This document shows, one piece after another, positions 24,534 through 35,858 of a stretch of DNA of 64,000 nt; position 1 is the first letter of the stretch, and each line of letters begins with the position of its first letter. The position numbers and the translations under genes were made by a program. Source of the DNA: Porites lobata (lineage: Eukaryota > Cnidaria > Anthozoa > Scleractinia > Poritidae); contig CALNXK010000129.1 in assembly GCA_942486035.1 (NCBI GenBank), positions 124,001 to 188,000 on the forward strand. Reading direction: 5' to 3'. The notes beneath the pieces were generated by a model, which was not told the origin of the DNA, did no database searches, and saw only the letters and a list, made by a program, of their open reading frames with translations.

Positions 24534-25338
24534 GTCCGCGCAAAGATGAGTCCAGCTTTCAGTTGAATATTTCTCTTCTTGTCTTCTCGATGAAGCAAAA
24601 GAGAACTGACGATCAAAGGTTTGGTCCTGTTATATTAAATAATACACCATTGCTTTTGCTGAGTCTTTTTCTGCAACTTAAAATCCACAAGAACTCACTC
24701 TTTACTTACCGACCTGACTTAACCTATTTCAAAACTTTTAACCTATTTCAAAACTTTTATTGTTCTGTAAAAGGGATTCAGTCGAGCACGATAAACTGAT
24801 ATAACAAAAGTCAATTAATATAATCAAAATAATATTCAAAACAACTACAAAACCACGAGATAAAAGAAAACATAAATGTCCTAGTCATGCTCGGCTAATA
24901 GAGTGTTGATACCGTGGGAAAGCTTTGCAGGTCAATACAATCGACTCAGTCCGAAAATAGCTTTGCGAGCCCAGGGTGGCTTCCTTTATTTGGTGGTTGG
25001 TCAGTTTACCACAGTATGGATGATAATTCTTTAAAATTTGCCCGTCATCGTTTATTCATCATTTAGCCAAGGGTCCCCAATGAATAATCCTTGGTGAAGA
25101 TTAATTCAAGATCGAGAACCGTTGAAAATTTTAAGAAGCTAAAGTGGCTACTGCCGTTTTTTGATGACGGTAGCTAGAGATAAATAAGTGTGTTTTACTT
25201 TATAAGGTATTGCAAGGTGAATCGCCCTTATACATTGCTGATGTCTTAACTACGAACAAAACTGTGGACGGTAGAGAGACGAGACATGACCAATATAACT
25301 TTGTGTGCACATCACCGAGGCGGGGGGGGGGAGATCTT
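24534..25338. other. Spacer, nothing recognised
   Basis: It contains a short direct repeat (AACCTATTTCAAAACTTTTA twice near 24721-24760) but no supported gene. Confidence 0.35.
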
Positions 25339-25339
25339 T

Positions 25340-25662
25340 TAACGTCAGTAGTGTAAAGTTGCGGAACGGTCTGCCAGATGAAATTAAAAGGAAAAACATT
25401 CTTTTATCCTCTAAGAATGCACTGAAAACTTATTTTATTAATTTTTAAACTGATATTGATTATTTTGAAATCTTATTGTAAAGATCAGTTTTATCTTATT
25501 GTAGATAATTATTTTAATTTTTAAGCCTGGGTATCTTATTGTAAATAACTATTTTAATTTTTCGCTTACGTAGTTTGGTAGAGGGCCACTGGTTTCTCAG
25601 CTTTTGCTGTCATGTGTTTACCCTCTTTATTTTAATAAAGTTGATTGATTGGTTGAAGGTAT
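25340..25662 (+). pseudogene. LINE 3' end (CR1/L2-type)
   Basis: The frame reads LRNGLPDEIKRKN and KNALKTYF before a stop at about 25449. This is the usual C-terminal end of many animal LINE polymerases, with the expected W replaced by R. A 3' UTR follows with three TCTTATTGTA-type repeats and the terminus AATAAAGTTGATTGATTGG. It is a heavily 5'-truncated copy. Confidence 0.65.
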
Positions 25663-25827
25663 TTTTCCGATGCTCACTGATCACAGAAACTATTTTTACT
25701 CAACTGATTTCTGGTACCTTTCGTAATAGGGGTGAAGTGATTGTGAGTCCGGCACCAGCGAAAAAATAGGAGCTTCCTTTAAAAATTTCAAAGAAGATCG
25801 GACACTTTGCCCCCCTCTATTTTGGGG

Positions 25828-26310
25828 GGCCCCGGGGTTACTCCCTATAATGGCCTATATGGGGAGGCTCCGCCCGAAAGCGATATCTTTTTCAGGCTTC
25901 AGGTGTATGAAAGGCTAAGGAGTTTACTCATGGAAGTATATGAAAGGGTAGTGAAATCTCTCATTTGGGGCTGTGAAAGGGCCCAAAGGGCCGAAGAGAT
26001 GAATTTTATGGCTTTATAAAGTCGAGAAAACGCTATATTTTTGTGATTGATTCCTATTTAAATGACAGTGCATTTACAGTAGCCTGTGTACAGACGTCCC
26101 CACTTCCTATTTTTTCCCTGAGGGAGGGGGGGACGTCTGTAAACAGGCTAATTTACAGCAGTTAAAAGGGTTGCAAAGTTCTAAACAAGGTATCTGAAAA
26201 GGGTACCATTTTTCAATAGAAGGAATACGAAAGGGGTACCTTTTTCGTGAAAAATGGTATATAAAAGGGTAAGGGGTTGGACCTCGGGGCGGAGCCTCCC
26301 CGTATAAAAA
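25828..26310. mobile_element. GGGTACTCC-type inverted-repeat element with nested MITE
   Basis: The left end CCCCGGGGTTACTCCCTATA and left arm GGGGAGGCTCCGCCCGAAAG are answered by CGGGGCGGAGCCTCCCCGTA near the right end (26284-26303). Internal AAAGGGTA-type repeats occur in both halves. A smaller MITE is inserted in the middle. The outer limits are approximate. Confidence 0.6.
26080..26150. mobile_element. Mutator-like MITE, TAGCCTGTGTACAGACG termini
   Basis: The 71-bp element runs from TAGCCTGTGTACAGACGTCC to ACGTCTGTAAACAGGCTA, with ATTTACAG on both sides (26072-26079 and 26151-26158), an 8-bp duplication. Its termini match the 36717 copy. Confidence 0.85.
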
Positions 26311-26522
26311 TTTTTGAGACCCCCCTCTCCTATACTGACACCCTCTTGATAAGGACAGTTTAATTGTCCCTGGGGAAAAATCCTCACGGTTTCTCTAAAT
26401 TCAACCCGCTTAATACAGACACACGTTATGAGGACAACGGACGTCACTCTTGTTTTCTTGCCCAATCAACAGTTTTTCAATGACAGTTCGAATGTCCCTA
26501 TGGCCTGGCACTTCATTGTCAA

Positions 26523-26619
26523 AAACCTCGTTCCCAGGGTCTCTCATCTTCCCGCCCAAGCGAACCCTCTGTCCTCTCTCGCTTGGGCGGGAAGATGAGA
26601 GACCCTGGGAACGAGGTTG
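26523..26619. mobile_element. Mutator-like MITE, AACCTCGTTCCCAGGGTCTC termini
   Basis: A 97-bp near-perfect hairpin whose arms include CTCATCTTCCCGCCCAAGCG and the inverse. CATTGTCAA flanks both sides (26514-26522 and 26620-26628), a perfect 9-bp target duplication. A fragment of the same terminus (CTGGGAACGAGGTT) occurs near 28330. Confidence 0.85.
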
Positions 26620-26628
26620 CATTGTCAA

Positions 26629-29207
26629 CTGCTTGCTGCAATAGGGCATTTGCACGATGACGTCATTTGACTACAACTACCAGAATCCTTTAGGATTTCG
26701 TTTTCTTGTGCAAATTACGCCTTTTGTTTTGGACACCCCTCTGGGATTACAAAATTTAAATAAGAAAAGAAAAACGAAATGAATTCTGGTAGATGTAGTC
26801 AAATAACGCCATCGTGAAATTTGCCTATAAACTATTCCTTTCTGAAGGAAAAAAAAGTTCAGTTGACAGCATGTCGATTTTCCCAGCGCTACAGTACATT
26901 TGTACACTGGATAGAATGAATTGAAGATGTCTATTTCAGATTATTTTGGCATCAAACGATTATGCACAGAACGATTTATGATTACATGTAATGTATAAAA
27001 GAGCGACTTTTGGATGTTATCGTGGACATAAACCGCGGAATGACGGTTTTGTGAAGCCAGATGTTGAATTAGACGATGCTCATGCCCTGTTTCGTTTCTT
27101 TGGTATTTTAGTCAAATAAAAAGTGTATTTTTGACCGATATAACATGAACCTCTCTTAATAAGGACACCCTACTGGCACTTGCCTTTGTCCCTTCTGTGG
27201 CTTGGCTTCAGTGTCCGTATTAACGGGTTTGAAACGGCTAAACTTCAAAATATCCGGCCACTTTGTGTATATCTTTATCTGTAGTTGTTACATAACAACC
27301 AATTACAGGACTGTGGGACTGCGGACGCAGTCATTTTAAGACCTGATTTTATTTAATTTTTCATGAACTAAAGGACAGCAGGACTACGGGAGTGAAGACT
27401 GAAAACACGCTTCAGTTGACCCCTTAGTACGGCAACGTCTGCAATAGGGACAGCTCTCTATTACGGACAATTCTTTTGGTCCCAAAGATAGCAAACTTCA
27501 TACAAATCCTACCTCAATAATACGCTATCTATTACGAGCAGTTTTCTTGTCCCAAAAATACCAAACTTAGTGCTAGTGCTTTTTCAAGTTCTATGTATCC
27601 AGACATCTCTCAAATTACGATAGAAGAAACGAAACTATATGCAAGCCCTTACTCTATAATTATGCAGTCATCTCTCAAATACGCAGAGGCTTTTGGTCGC
27701 AAAAATGCAAAAATTCACTTACAATTCCTACCTTTGTAATGTAGACTCCTGCTGTTGTTCCTTTGAGGTCTGTATTAACGAGGTTTGATTGTATTTACTT
27801 AATTAGTCACTGTGGGAACATGGGGTTAGTTGATTTAATTATCGCTTTAGGGTGTTCGTACACCACAGGGATTGCGGAAACAATGGTTGGCTCATTTACA
27901 GTATTGGCCATTCATATTTTTAAAATAAGCAAATATATATCAGTTGAAAAATCCTTTAGTTGCATCAATCAGCCAAATAATGTATAGAAATCGATTCAAG
28001 TCATAAAAAAGTTAAGTGTTTGATTAAGTTTGAACTATTTTGCAAGGTTAGAAATATATATTTTAAAAAGAAAAATCAAAATGTTTTCAAAACTAGATCA
28101 TCATCAGCGTAAATCTATTAATACGTTGTCTTTAGAAAGCTAAAGTATTTTAATCAGTATTTGATTTCCAAATCTACCAGTGAGATCTGCATGTAAGTCT
28201 TTCCTTCTCCTCCGGGATAGCAGGGCGAGCAAAATACGCGCGCGCGTGAAGATTGCCACTCGCGCGAATTTGACACCAGGAGGAAGGAGGGAGACAACCT
28301 GGTTCTTAGTTAATTAAGGAGAGAAAACCTGGGAACGAGGTTGGGGGAGGGGGAGAGCTCGAGAGAGCCATTTTTCATTTGTATCGGCTCTACTTTGATA
28401 TTCTCATTTTTGGTTTATAGATTCACTATTGATTCAACATATACCAGCAGGATATTCGTCCCGGCCCTTGGTTGCTTGCTTACACAGATCGAGCCTTAAC
28501 GGGGCAGTTTTCTACCCGTCTTCTTTTAGGCGTCGACCGGAAGTCAGTATGAAAGGCGAGACCGGAGTGGGCTCGATTACCAGTCGCTGCTCGGGGAATA
28601 AGCCCACACGCACTGAGAGAAAAGCGGAAATCGAGCCTAAGACCATAGCTACTCATATTTGTTTGGGTATTTTCAGTTAGAGATCTATTACATTGTTTAA
28701 ATCCATAACTAGAAAAGGTAATAGAAAATTTAGAGCAGTCAATAAGGATTTTTACATTCATAAAAAAATGTGATCAGAAACAACCTAAAAAGGAACTTTT
28801 CAAGTGCCCCAAGTTGAAAATAGAGTTGTTGATTATGACAGATCATAGCGAGTTTACGGTGGGGGGTTTCTCTGTCAAGCACCTCTCTACCTGGCATGAT
28901 GCGTTACTCATCGACTCTCGACAATTACTCAAACTCTTGTTAATCGGTATGCATGCTGGTATGAGACCGGATACAGTTTAACGTTACAAGGATAACCTTG
29001 GATCGATCATAGAGACAGTCGTCTATTTATATTTTTGGAAAACGCATTTCTTTTGTGATGTAAAATCTGAGACGGAACAGAGTAAATTGTACGTCAGCAC
29101 AGGAGGCCGATGATAACATGTATCTAGGAATACTTCTGATTCGTTAAACCTAATCCGAAAACCCTCAGTCCCACCTACAAACAAAACCCAGCGATTCTTC
29201 TATTTAT
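26629..29207. other. Repeat-rich spacer
   Basis: Stretches near 27145-27230 and 27460-27790 repeat phrases such as TCTATTACG, TTTTGGTCCCAAA and GTATTAACG, which look like decayed DNA-transposon sequence. Around 28205-28270, a GATAGCAGGGCGAGC and CGCGCGCGTGAAGATT stretch is a partial copy of the long hairpin at 60764. No gene supported. Confidence 0.4.
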
Positions 29208-29524
29208 CCCGGGGGCGGAGGGTACTCCTATATGATGGGTACGTTCCGCGGAATAGGGTATGGTTTTTGAGGTTCTCGGTCCTTAAATAGGGTATTTTTT
29301 TTGACCCTTTTGTTTCTGCGTCCCTGGTGTGGTCCTTAGATAGGGTAGCTTAAATAAAGTTTTCCTTTTCATGCTATTAATAATTTTGTTTTTTCCTTGA
29401 ATAGGGTGATTTTTCGGCTTTGGGCCTTAAAAAGGGTATCAGTTTTCGCTTTCTTAGGGTTCACGAACCTTCGCGGCACACCCCTATCCAAAATTCGCGG
29501 GAGTACCCCCCCCCCCCCCCCGGG
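29208..29524. mobile_element. CCCGGGGG/GTACTCC inverted-repeat element
   Basis: The 317-bp element begins CCCGGGGGCGGAGGGTACTC and ends GGGAGTACC followed by a run of C and GGG. CTATTTAT flanks both sides (29200-29207 and 29525-29532), a perfect 8-bp duplication suggesting a hAT- or P-like mechanism. Internal AATAGGGTA and AAAGGGTA repeats are shared with 25828-26310. It is a source of chance frames on both strands. Confidence 0.75.
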
Positions 29525-30122
29525 CTATTTATTTGTGTTTGCTTATTTTCACTGCAGGAGTTGGCTAGCCTTTTCTTTCTTGGTGTGTTTCACTAATGTT
29601 TTTTTTTTCTGTTACCCTGGCTCCAGAGGTCCGTTCTCAAAATACCTAGGATAAAATATCGTGGCTTCACCGCAAACTAACAGGACTTAGATAAGAAAAA
29701 ACCTCTGGAACCCAGAGTATTTTTCTGTTGGAGTTGAGTAGCGATTTTTCATTGGAGTAAGCTTCACTGGCCTTAATAGCTTTTAATCTTTTTACACTTT
29801 ACTTCCACATCGATCGGCAACGAAATCTACCCTTTTCCTCGACCTCAATCCCAAGTAGCCTCAGTTATATTTATTTTTCAGTTAACTGTCTCCCTAGTGT
29901 GTGAGTTTTTTTTCCAGCACCCTGCCAAGCGTAAAACTCAGATAAACGCTTTTGCCGTGGGCTTAACTTATATTCGCCCGTTTCTAGTTTTCGTGGATGA
30001 TCTCATATAAGCCCTTTGTCGCCTTTTCTTAGTTGTCAGATTCTGATGCCCGTTTTTTCATGCCACAACGTCACGAATATACTAGAACATTACGGCAAAC
30101 AACAGGTAAAAAAGCGTGCATC

Positions 30123-30546
30123 CCCTAGGGGGTACTGCGGAGAATTATTGGTGGTGGTGTGCCGCCAGGTTCTTCAGATCCTGACCCGATTTCAGACCAA
30201 AAAATATAATTTTCTACACCCCTTTTCAGACTAGAACTCTAAAATCCATACCCGTTTTCAGACCGGGTCTTTAGGCAAAAATTATGTTATCATTACTTAC
30301 TTATTAGTGCGCAAACAAAAAAATATTCAAATCCATTTCGAATTCGCATATTTCTCTTTCTTTCTTACTCATTTGGAATTGAACTATAAATACGTTCACA
30401 CACTCCGTAGTTCCCTCGAAAGCCATACCCGATTCCAGACCAAAATGGGCAAAGTGTATACCCGTTTTCAGAACAAAACGGCGCAAAAACCCTACCCAAT
30501 GGGGCGGCACATACTTGTATAGCTTATATAAGGGAGTACCCCCCGG
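30123..30546. mobile_element. GGGTACT inverted-repeat element, second type
   Basis: The 424-bp element begins CCCTAGGGGGTACTGCGG and ends GGGAGTACCCCCCGG. CGTGCATC (30115-30122) and CGTGCACC (30547-30554) flank it, 7 of 8 bases matching. The interior repeats ACCCGTTTTCAGACC-like text several times in both halves. Confidence 0.7.
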
Positions 30547-30679
30547 CGTGCACCATACATGAATTGTCGAGCAAGCTCACCATCAGAGCACGTGCTAATG
30601 TTAAGTTCATAGATATTTCGAGCAACAGCAATTTGCCGTCTGTCTGTGCCTCTTTGAGTTAAACAATGTGCTTACGTAC

Positions 30680-30830
30680 CGTTAACTATGCAACTTGTTG
30701 ACAAGGGTCTTCGTCTCTTACTTCGACGAGGCTTTTTTGGAAGGAAGCTGTTTACTTCGCCAAATATGACCATTGATAACAGAAACAGTGTTTTGATGGT
30801 TTGAGGCCCAAAATTAAAGTTCATAACCAT
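30680..30830 (-). CDS. Signal-peptide first exon, copy 6
   Basis: Fifty codons plus one base from the ATG at 30830 (48 if the ATG at 30824 is used) to a GTACG donor at 30679. The product reads MNFNFGPQTIKTLFLLSMVI (signal peptide), F-G-E-V-N-S-F-L, then P-K-K-P-R-R-S-K-R-R-R-P and S-C-I-V-N. The open frame extends upstream to 30944, but similarity to the family starts at the internal Met, which also precedes the hydrophobic core, so I use that start. Copies 6 and 7 form a subgroup (EVNSF-KKPRR). Downstream exon unknown. Confidence 0.65.
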
Positions 30831-33197
30831 CGCACAATTTGTGTTAAGCGACGATTTCCAACTGATGCCGTGAGATGTCAGTTCACATGTTTCTGAGGCG
30901 AGAAATGCCAGGGACAGACGACGGCATTCTACACTAGGCGTCACAATGATATACAGTTTATCACGTCAACACTTTGGTGAAAAGAGAAGGGCAGGATCCG
31001 GGTGGGAGGAGTTCACTTTGAAATTTTGCGTTACTGCCACGCGTGTGTGGGTGGAACAACAAAACTGTTCGTCTATGCATACCAACAGTATTCTTTTGTA
31101 TTTTGCAAGCTGTTCTGGAGTAGACACTAAGACATTCCTACCGGGCTACCTATTCCCAAAAAATATACTTCCTTTTGTTTTATCCTACATATTCTCCCTA
31201 AATTTGCCATGGAAATGTGATATATGGTAAAGACATGTAATTAACTGGTCTCAGTAAGTCTATTCGTACGAGCATAACATTTGCCAACATGTAATTTTAA
31301 AATAATCATTTCTGTTTTAATATTTTCTGCATTTGGAGGTGTGCATTGAAAAACAAAAAACGAAAAACAATAAATGTAAATGAATAAATTTAGAAATGAA
31401 ATGCATGTGCTCTCAAAGTTTCGACGCTTTAGTTTTCATCAAGACCTCAACGTCAGTTTTCTCCGTAAGTGACGACTTTTTCAAGGCAATAACTCTGGTT
31501 TCTATACCCTATACGTCGTGTTTTTAGCTTGTTTAGAGCGTCCCCCCCGGATTTTCTCTACGAATTTGGTTAAACGCTGTTTTTGTAGTAAATGAGACGT
31601 TCATTTCTGCGGTTCGAGCAAAAGCGTGACGGAAGAGGTGGAATAAAAAAGATATTTTTAAAGATGTTTTAATAAAAATTGCGCGGGGGTATTTTATCTT
31701 TGTTAACGTTTTAGGCATATTTTACACCAATTTTACTTATTTAATTACTTTTTACGCAAAGCAAGAGTGTCTGTAGCCCTGAGGTACATAAAAAGAAAAA
31801 GTAAACACCCCTTTCCGCCTGGCAAAGGTTTCGTGCAATGCATAATTAGTGTTGACAAGTTAATCGTAGAAAACGGAGGAAAAACTGTGTATAAAGTGTC
31901 CTGAGACGGCTAAGCTTGTTTTGACAGCCACAAAATAGTATCAAACCAGGAGTAATAACAAGATCAAATTTTGATCCCTTGCCAGAATTCAAAAATGTAA
32001 TCCAAACAAGAAATATCAAGTCATTTTACATTTAACAGAAGAGGTACATGAAATCGAAATGATAAACTGACAACTTACTTAATTCGTTAGGTTATATACT
32101 GACAATATAATAACAACAACAACAACAATTTATTAAGGTATTTCCAATGATTTACATGGCCCTAGCTAATAATATTTTTGGCTGAATGATAACTACAGTG
32201 GTAATTTTGAAATCCCTGGATATAAAGCTGATAAAGGCAACCAAAACTGGAGCATGGTAAATTCGAGACTTTGCGAGACTGCGAGATCCCCGGTTTCAAA
32301 ATTCGAGACCGAAGACTTTGAGACTTCGAGACCTATCACAAACACTGCCCAGAGACCAGAAACTCCGAGACCCGCGTTTTTCGAGGAACCATTCTATACC
32401 TTAAAATGACCCCAGGAATGACTGGCTGTTGTCCAGTGTAATCGAAACTATATTTGCTGAAATAATAAATGAAAATCTAAAAATATCAAAGTTGGCACCA
32501 TATATCCTGACCACCAAAAGGAGTAAATGAATTCGAAAGTATCTTACCCGTATCTTATCTTTTATCTTGTAAAACCATTTTCGCTAAATTAGACTAGATC
32601 CGCAAAGCAGGTGACATAGGGTGATTTTACGTAAGGTGGGTAACAGTTTCTGTTACTTACTGTGTAATAGTACAGTACATATTGCGTATTAAACTAAGAT
32701 CTCAGTTCAGCTAAGAAAAGTAGACAAAATTCAAAGTACACGAGTCAACAGACAACATGAGATCAAAGAACAGTTCATAGCCGAAACTTGCTTATCTTAT
32801 CAAAAAGTGAGGATAACTCATAGGTGACTTTGATATCAGACTTCTAAAACGTGATTACTGTAATTTTCATCCTCAGGCTATACGCCACTATTAATAACCC
32901 CAATTTGAGCTACATTAATTTATAACATCTTTACAAACAATCATATATAACGGCGCATTTAAACAGATTTCATTTAAAAGATATCCAGCACCAATCAGAT
33001 TGTACAATTTGAAGAATTTTTAGAAAAAAGTAATAATTGATACTGTTAATCTCTGGAATAGAATATCGCTGAAAATCAAACATGCATCCCCTTATCAAAT
33101 AAAAGTTCTCAAAAGGAAACGGTTTATCCTATCATACATGTAAAAGCAATCAAAACAGCCGGAAAAAGAACTTAAGATATCCTTTGATCGAGTTATA
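30831..33197. other. Spacer, nothing recognised
   Basis: It includes a CAA microsatellite (about 32109-32127) and a GAGAC-rich degenerate repeat (about 32265-32380). No gene supported. Confidence 0.4.
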
Positions 33198-33373
33198 CAG
33201 TCGAATCCCGGTAACTCGAACCCTCTATAACTCGAACCTTCCGCTAACTCGAAGTAATTTACATTTCCCTTCAGATCTTTTTCTATATAATTTTACCCTC
33301 GATAACTCGAACTCCCGATAACTCGAACTTTTTTCTATTTCCCTTGAAGGTTCGAATTATCGGGAGTCAGCTG
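33198..33373. mobile_element. pogo/Tigger-like MITE
   Basis: The 176-bp element begins CAGTCGAATCCCGGTAACTC and ends GGTTCGAATTATCGGGAGTC followed by AGCTG. TA dinucleotides flank both sides, as expected for Tc1/mariner-pogo insertion. AACTCGAAC recurs inside. The family assignment rests on terminus style and the TA duplication. Confidence 0.65.
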
Positions 33374-33375
33374 TA

Positions 33376-34104
33376 GTTATCAATATTGTAACAACATGTG
33401 TGTTTTAGATCATATAACTTAGGGACATGTCCATACGCTTGGCACCCATGTGTAAATAAGGCTATTGCTTGCTTTACGCGTTTTTTCCTCATTTTACCAT
33501 CGGGGGTTCAGATCAGTTTGAACACGGTTCCGACCCTACTCAGCTCAAGCCAAGGGAGAATTATTTTTTCTCCCTTGATCCAAAATATTGTGCCATTAAA
33601 AATTCTAAGTAATGATCGCCAAAAAATTTTAAAGAACACACAGTCAGTTTTCAGGTCACTTGCACTGCATGAAAATAAGGAACGTTGCTCTTGAAAGGGT
33701 TCTTTTTCATTTCTGACGATATAGATACATTGTAAACACATTATGGTCTCAAATTTTGTTTTCATTTTGATAATTGGTAACAAATGTAATCATACTCGTG
33801 ATCATGCCGGTGATTGACTCCCTCTGCATGTTTCCCGAATTGGACTCTACTCAGTCCGACTGGATCACCATGATCAATCATACTAGTGATAAAATGAAAT
33901 GAATTGGACAACCACGGAAACTCGCGCTGTGCAGTTGACCGATTTTATTTAATCACCTACTAAGAGTACTTTTTGTCGTCAATAATAAACGGAAAGTATA
34001 CCCCTGCTCTGCTAGCAGGGAAATTTCAGATGGTTACAGAGTGAACTGCGATCTCAAACGTAGGCGAGCTCCCCAGGGTTCCTAAGAACCATATCCAAGT
34101 TCAG
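33376..34104. other. Spacer, nothing recognised
   Basis: Overlapping frames on both strands around 33400-33780 have no recognisable domain and appear to be chance. Confidence 0.35.
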
Positions 34105-34330
34105 CAAGCGAAAGACATTTCGTCGCGCATGTTTACGTCCTCCATAAAACGTGAAATTAGGCATAAATTCATGTCGCAGTCACGTTGCAGTGACCAGGAG
34201 AGACGGCAAAGCTAAAGAAATGTGCCAAAAAAGCGTGATACACGTGCAAAGTTCTTGTTTTGCTAATCTAAAAATATTACTTTTTAGTCTCGTTGCTGTC
34301 GTCGATGTCTGATCTATGAAATTGAGGTCC
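34105..34330 (+). mobile_element. GGCGACGGC-family inverted-repeat element, partial
   Basis: It shares ACGTCCTCCATAAAACGTGA, the GTGATACACGTGCAAAG segment and TTTTGCTAAT with the 47.8-kb copy in the same order. The left end is not clear. Confidence 0.55.
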
Positions 34331-35716
34331 TTATAATTTATGAACAGGAGCCGATGGCTGCGTATCGATCGCGGCAGCTGGTGAAATTTGTGGTCACCTG
34401 CCACTGGTAGCTGACAGATGATGATAATATAATGATGAAGACGTTATGATGATGTTTGTCAGGGGCACCCAACGTCAATTTTTGGAAAATATCTGTTCGG
34501 AAGACGATTTGAGATCTAGAATTTTCGGAATATTTGTTGTAAAACTTCTTGCTTGCCTGCCTCTCCTAGGATTTTCGAACATCTGACAAATGGTATAATT
34601 GCCCATTTTTAACGGATTTTTACCCTAAAAAGGTCACCTAGAATTTTCGGGAGCCTTTTTTCTTTTTTTTGCTGGCTGAAATTTTCGAAAAGGTAAGTTT
34701 TGATCCCTATAATTTTCGGATCACTAGACTTTCAGCTAGGAAATCCGAACAGATGAAAAATTTTTAGGGAATAAAAATATGCCTATATCTACCGTTTAAA
34801 TACTAAAATACGTTCAACACTGCTATGTTTAAGTGGTTTTGAACTATGTTCTCGTTGGGTGCCCCTGGTTTGTCAATAACAAAGAACCAATAGATAAAAT
34901 TGATAGGTATTGATTGATATTTGGGAGATGCAAAGCAAATGGTTTGATGGTCTGATGGTTTTAATGTGTGTCTACAATGAATATTTAGGGTGTAATCTTA
35001 ATTTGTCTGAGTCCATCTCCACTTTTGAGGTCACGAGGTGAAAGAGTGTTTCTTTTGATTATGAGATAAGAGTCTTGATTTTCCGCAAAAATATTCCTGC
35101 TGACTGCAGCCAGGAGCCCTTAATGAGCTGCATGCTATGAGATTGTTTTACATGCGGTTTATTCATACTTTTACTTATTTAGAGAATTGTCAGCAATGTT
35201 AATCAGTTAACAGTTTGCAAAAAATACACTTTTCCTCTTAAAAATGGAAACAGCTATCATGATTTCGAAATTGGTTGTCTTGTTAGCATTTGGGCTTTGA
35301 TCGGGTGTTAAGCTGGATGAACGATTTTAGTCAAAAATGTCAGTTGACTCAGTGAAATTTGTTGAGCTGTTCAGAGGGCAACACTTGATTCGAAAGGCAT
35401 TCGGTTTTCTTGGCGACCTTTGTAAGTCGTTCTCATTTTATTTATGATAATTTTTTTTTTGGTTTTGCATTTTAGCCCGTCTACAATAATACCAAGAAAA
35501 GAAATTCTTGGGCTCATCCAGTGACGGGATAGGTCAAGCGTGCTAACATCCTATTGACACAGTCACTAACGTGGCACAATAGAAATTGTTTAGCGACGCA
35601 AGTGCTTTGTGTGCGCGTTTTTCCTACCAGCTGTTACTTTATAATGTTAATCTATTTACACGATTTTAAAATGCATTAACAACCTCTCCCTTACTTAAAA
35701 AATACATTATTCTCAC
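34331..35716. other. Spacer, nothing recognised
   Basis: Stretches at 34490-34760 repeat AGAATTTTCGG-like text related to 12.1-12.5 kb. No gene supported. Confidence 0.35.
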
Positions 35717-35858
35717 CGCTAACAATGCACCGTTGAGGGGTATGTAAGGGTCTTCGTCTCCTTTCTCGACGTGGCTTTTTCAGAATAAAACTGTTTACTT
35801 CGCCAGCTATCATCACCACCAGAAGGAACAATATCTTGATGCTTTGAAACCGTGGCAT
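35717..35858 (-). CDS. Signal-peptide first exon, copy 7
   Basis: Forty-seven codons plus one base, from the ATG at 35858 to a GTGAG donor at 35716. The product reads MPRFQSIKILFLLVVMIAG (signal peptide), E-V-N-S-F-I-L, then K-K-P-R-R-E-R-R-R-R-P, a short H/T/P stretch and Q-R-C-I-V-S. It is closest to copy 6. It is too short to appear as a standard ORF. It is the rightmost copy seen, head-to-head with HELB about 2.3 kb away. If the copies are alternative first exons of one gene, this is the most distal promoter. Downstream exon unknown. Confidence 0.65.

Noticed and set aside
27460..27790. Possible satellite from repeated TCTATTACG and TTGGTCCC phrases
   Set aside because: Spacing is irregular and only two or three degenerate units are present; decayed transposon sequence is the simpler reading.
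32265..32380. Repeated GAGAC units considered as an array
   Set aside because: Units are irregular, with no constant spacer length or repeat length; this is degenerate simple sequence, not CRISPR or a satellite.
33330..33360. GGTTCGAAT text resembling a tRNA B box
   Set aside because: It is part of the pogo-like inverted repeat, and no acceptor or anticodon stem can be formed around it.
33398..33783. Overlapping frames on both strands
   Set aside because: No domain, no splice context, and low-complexity composition.
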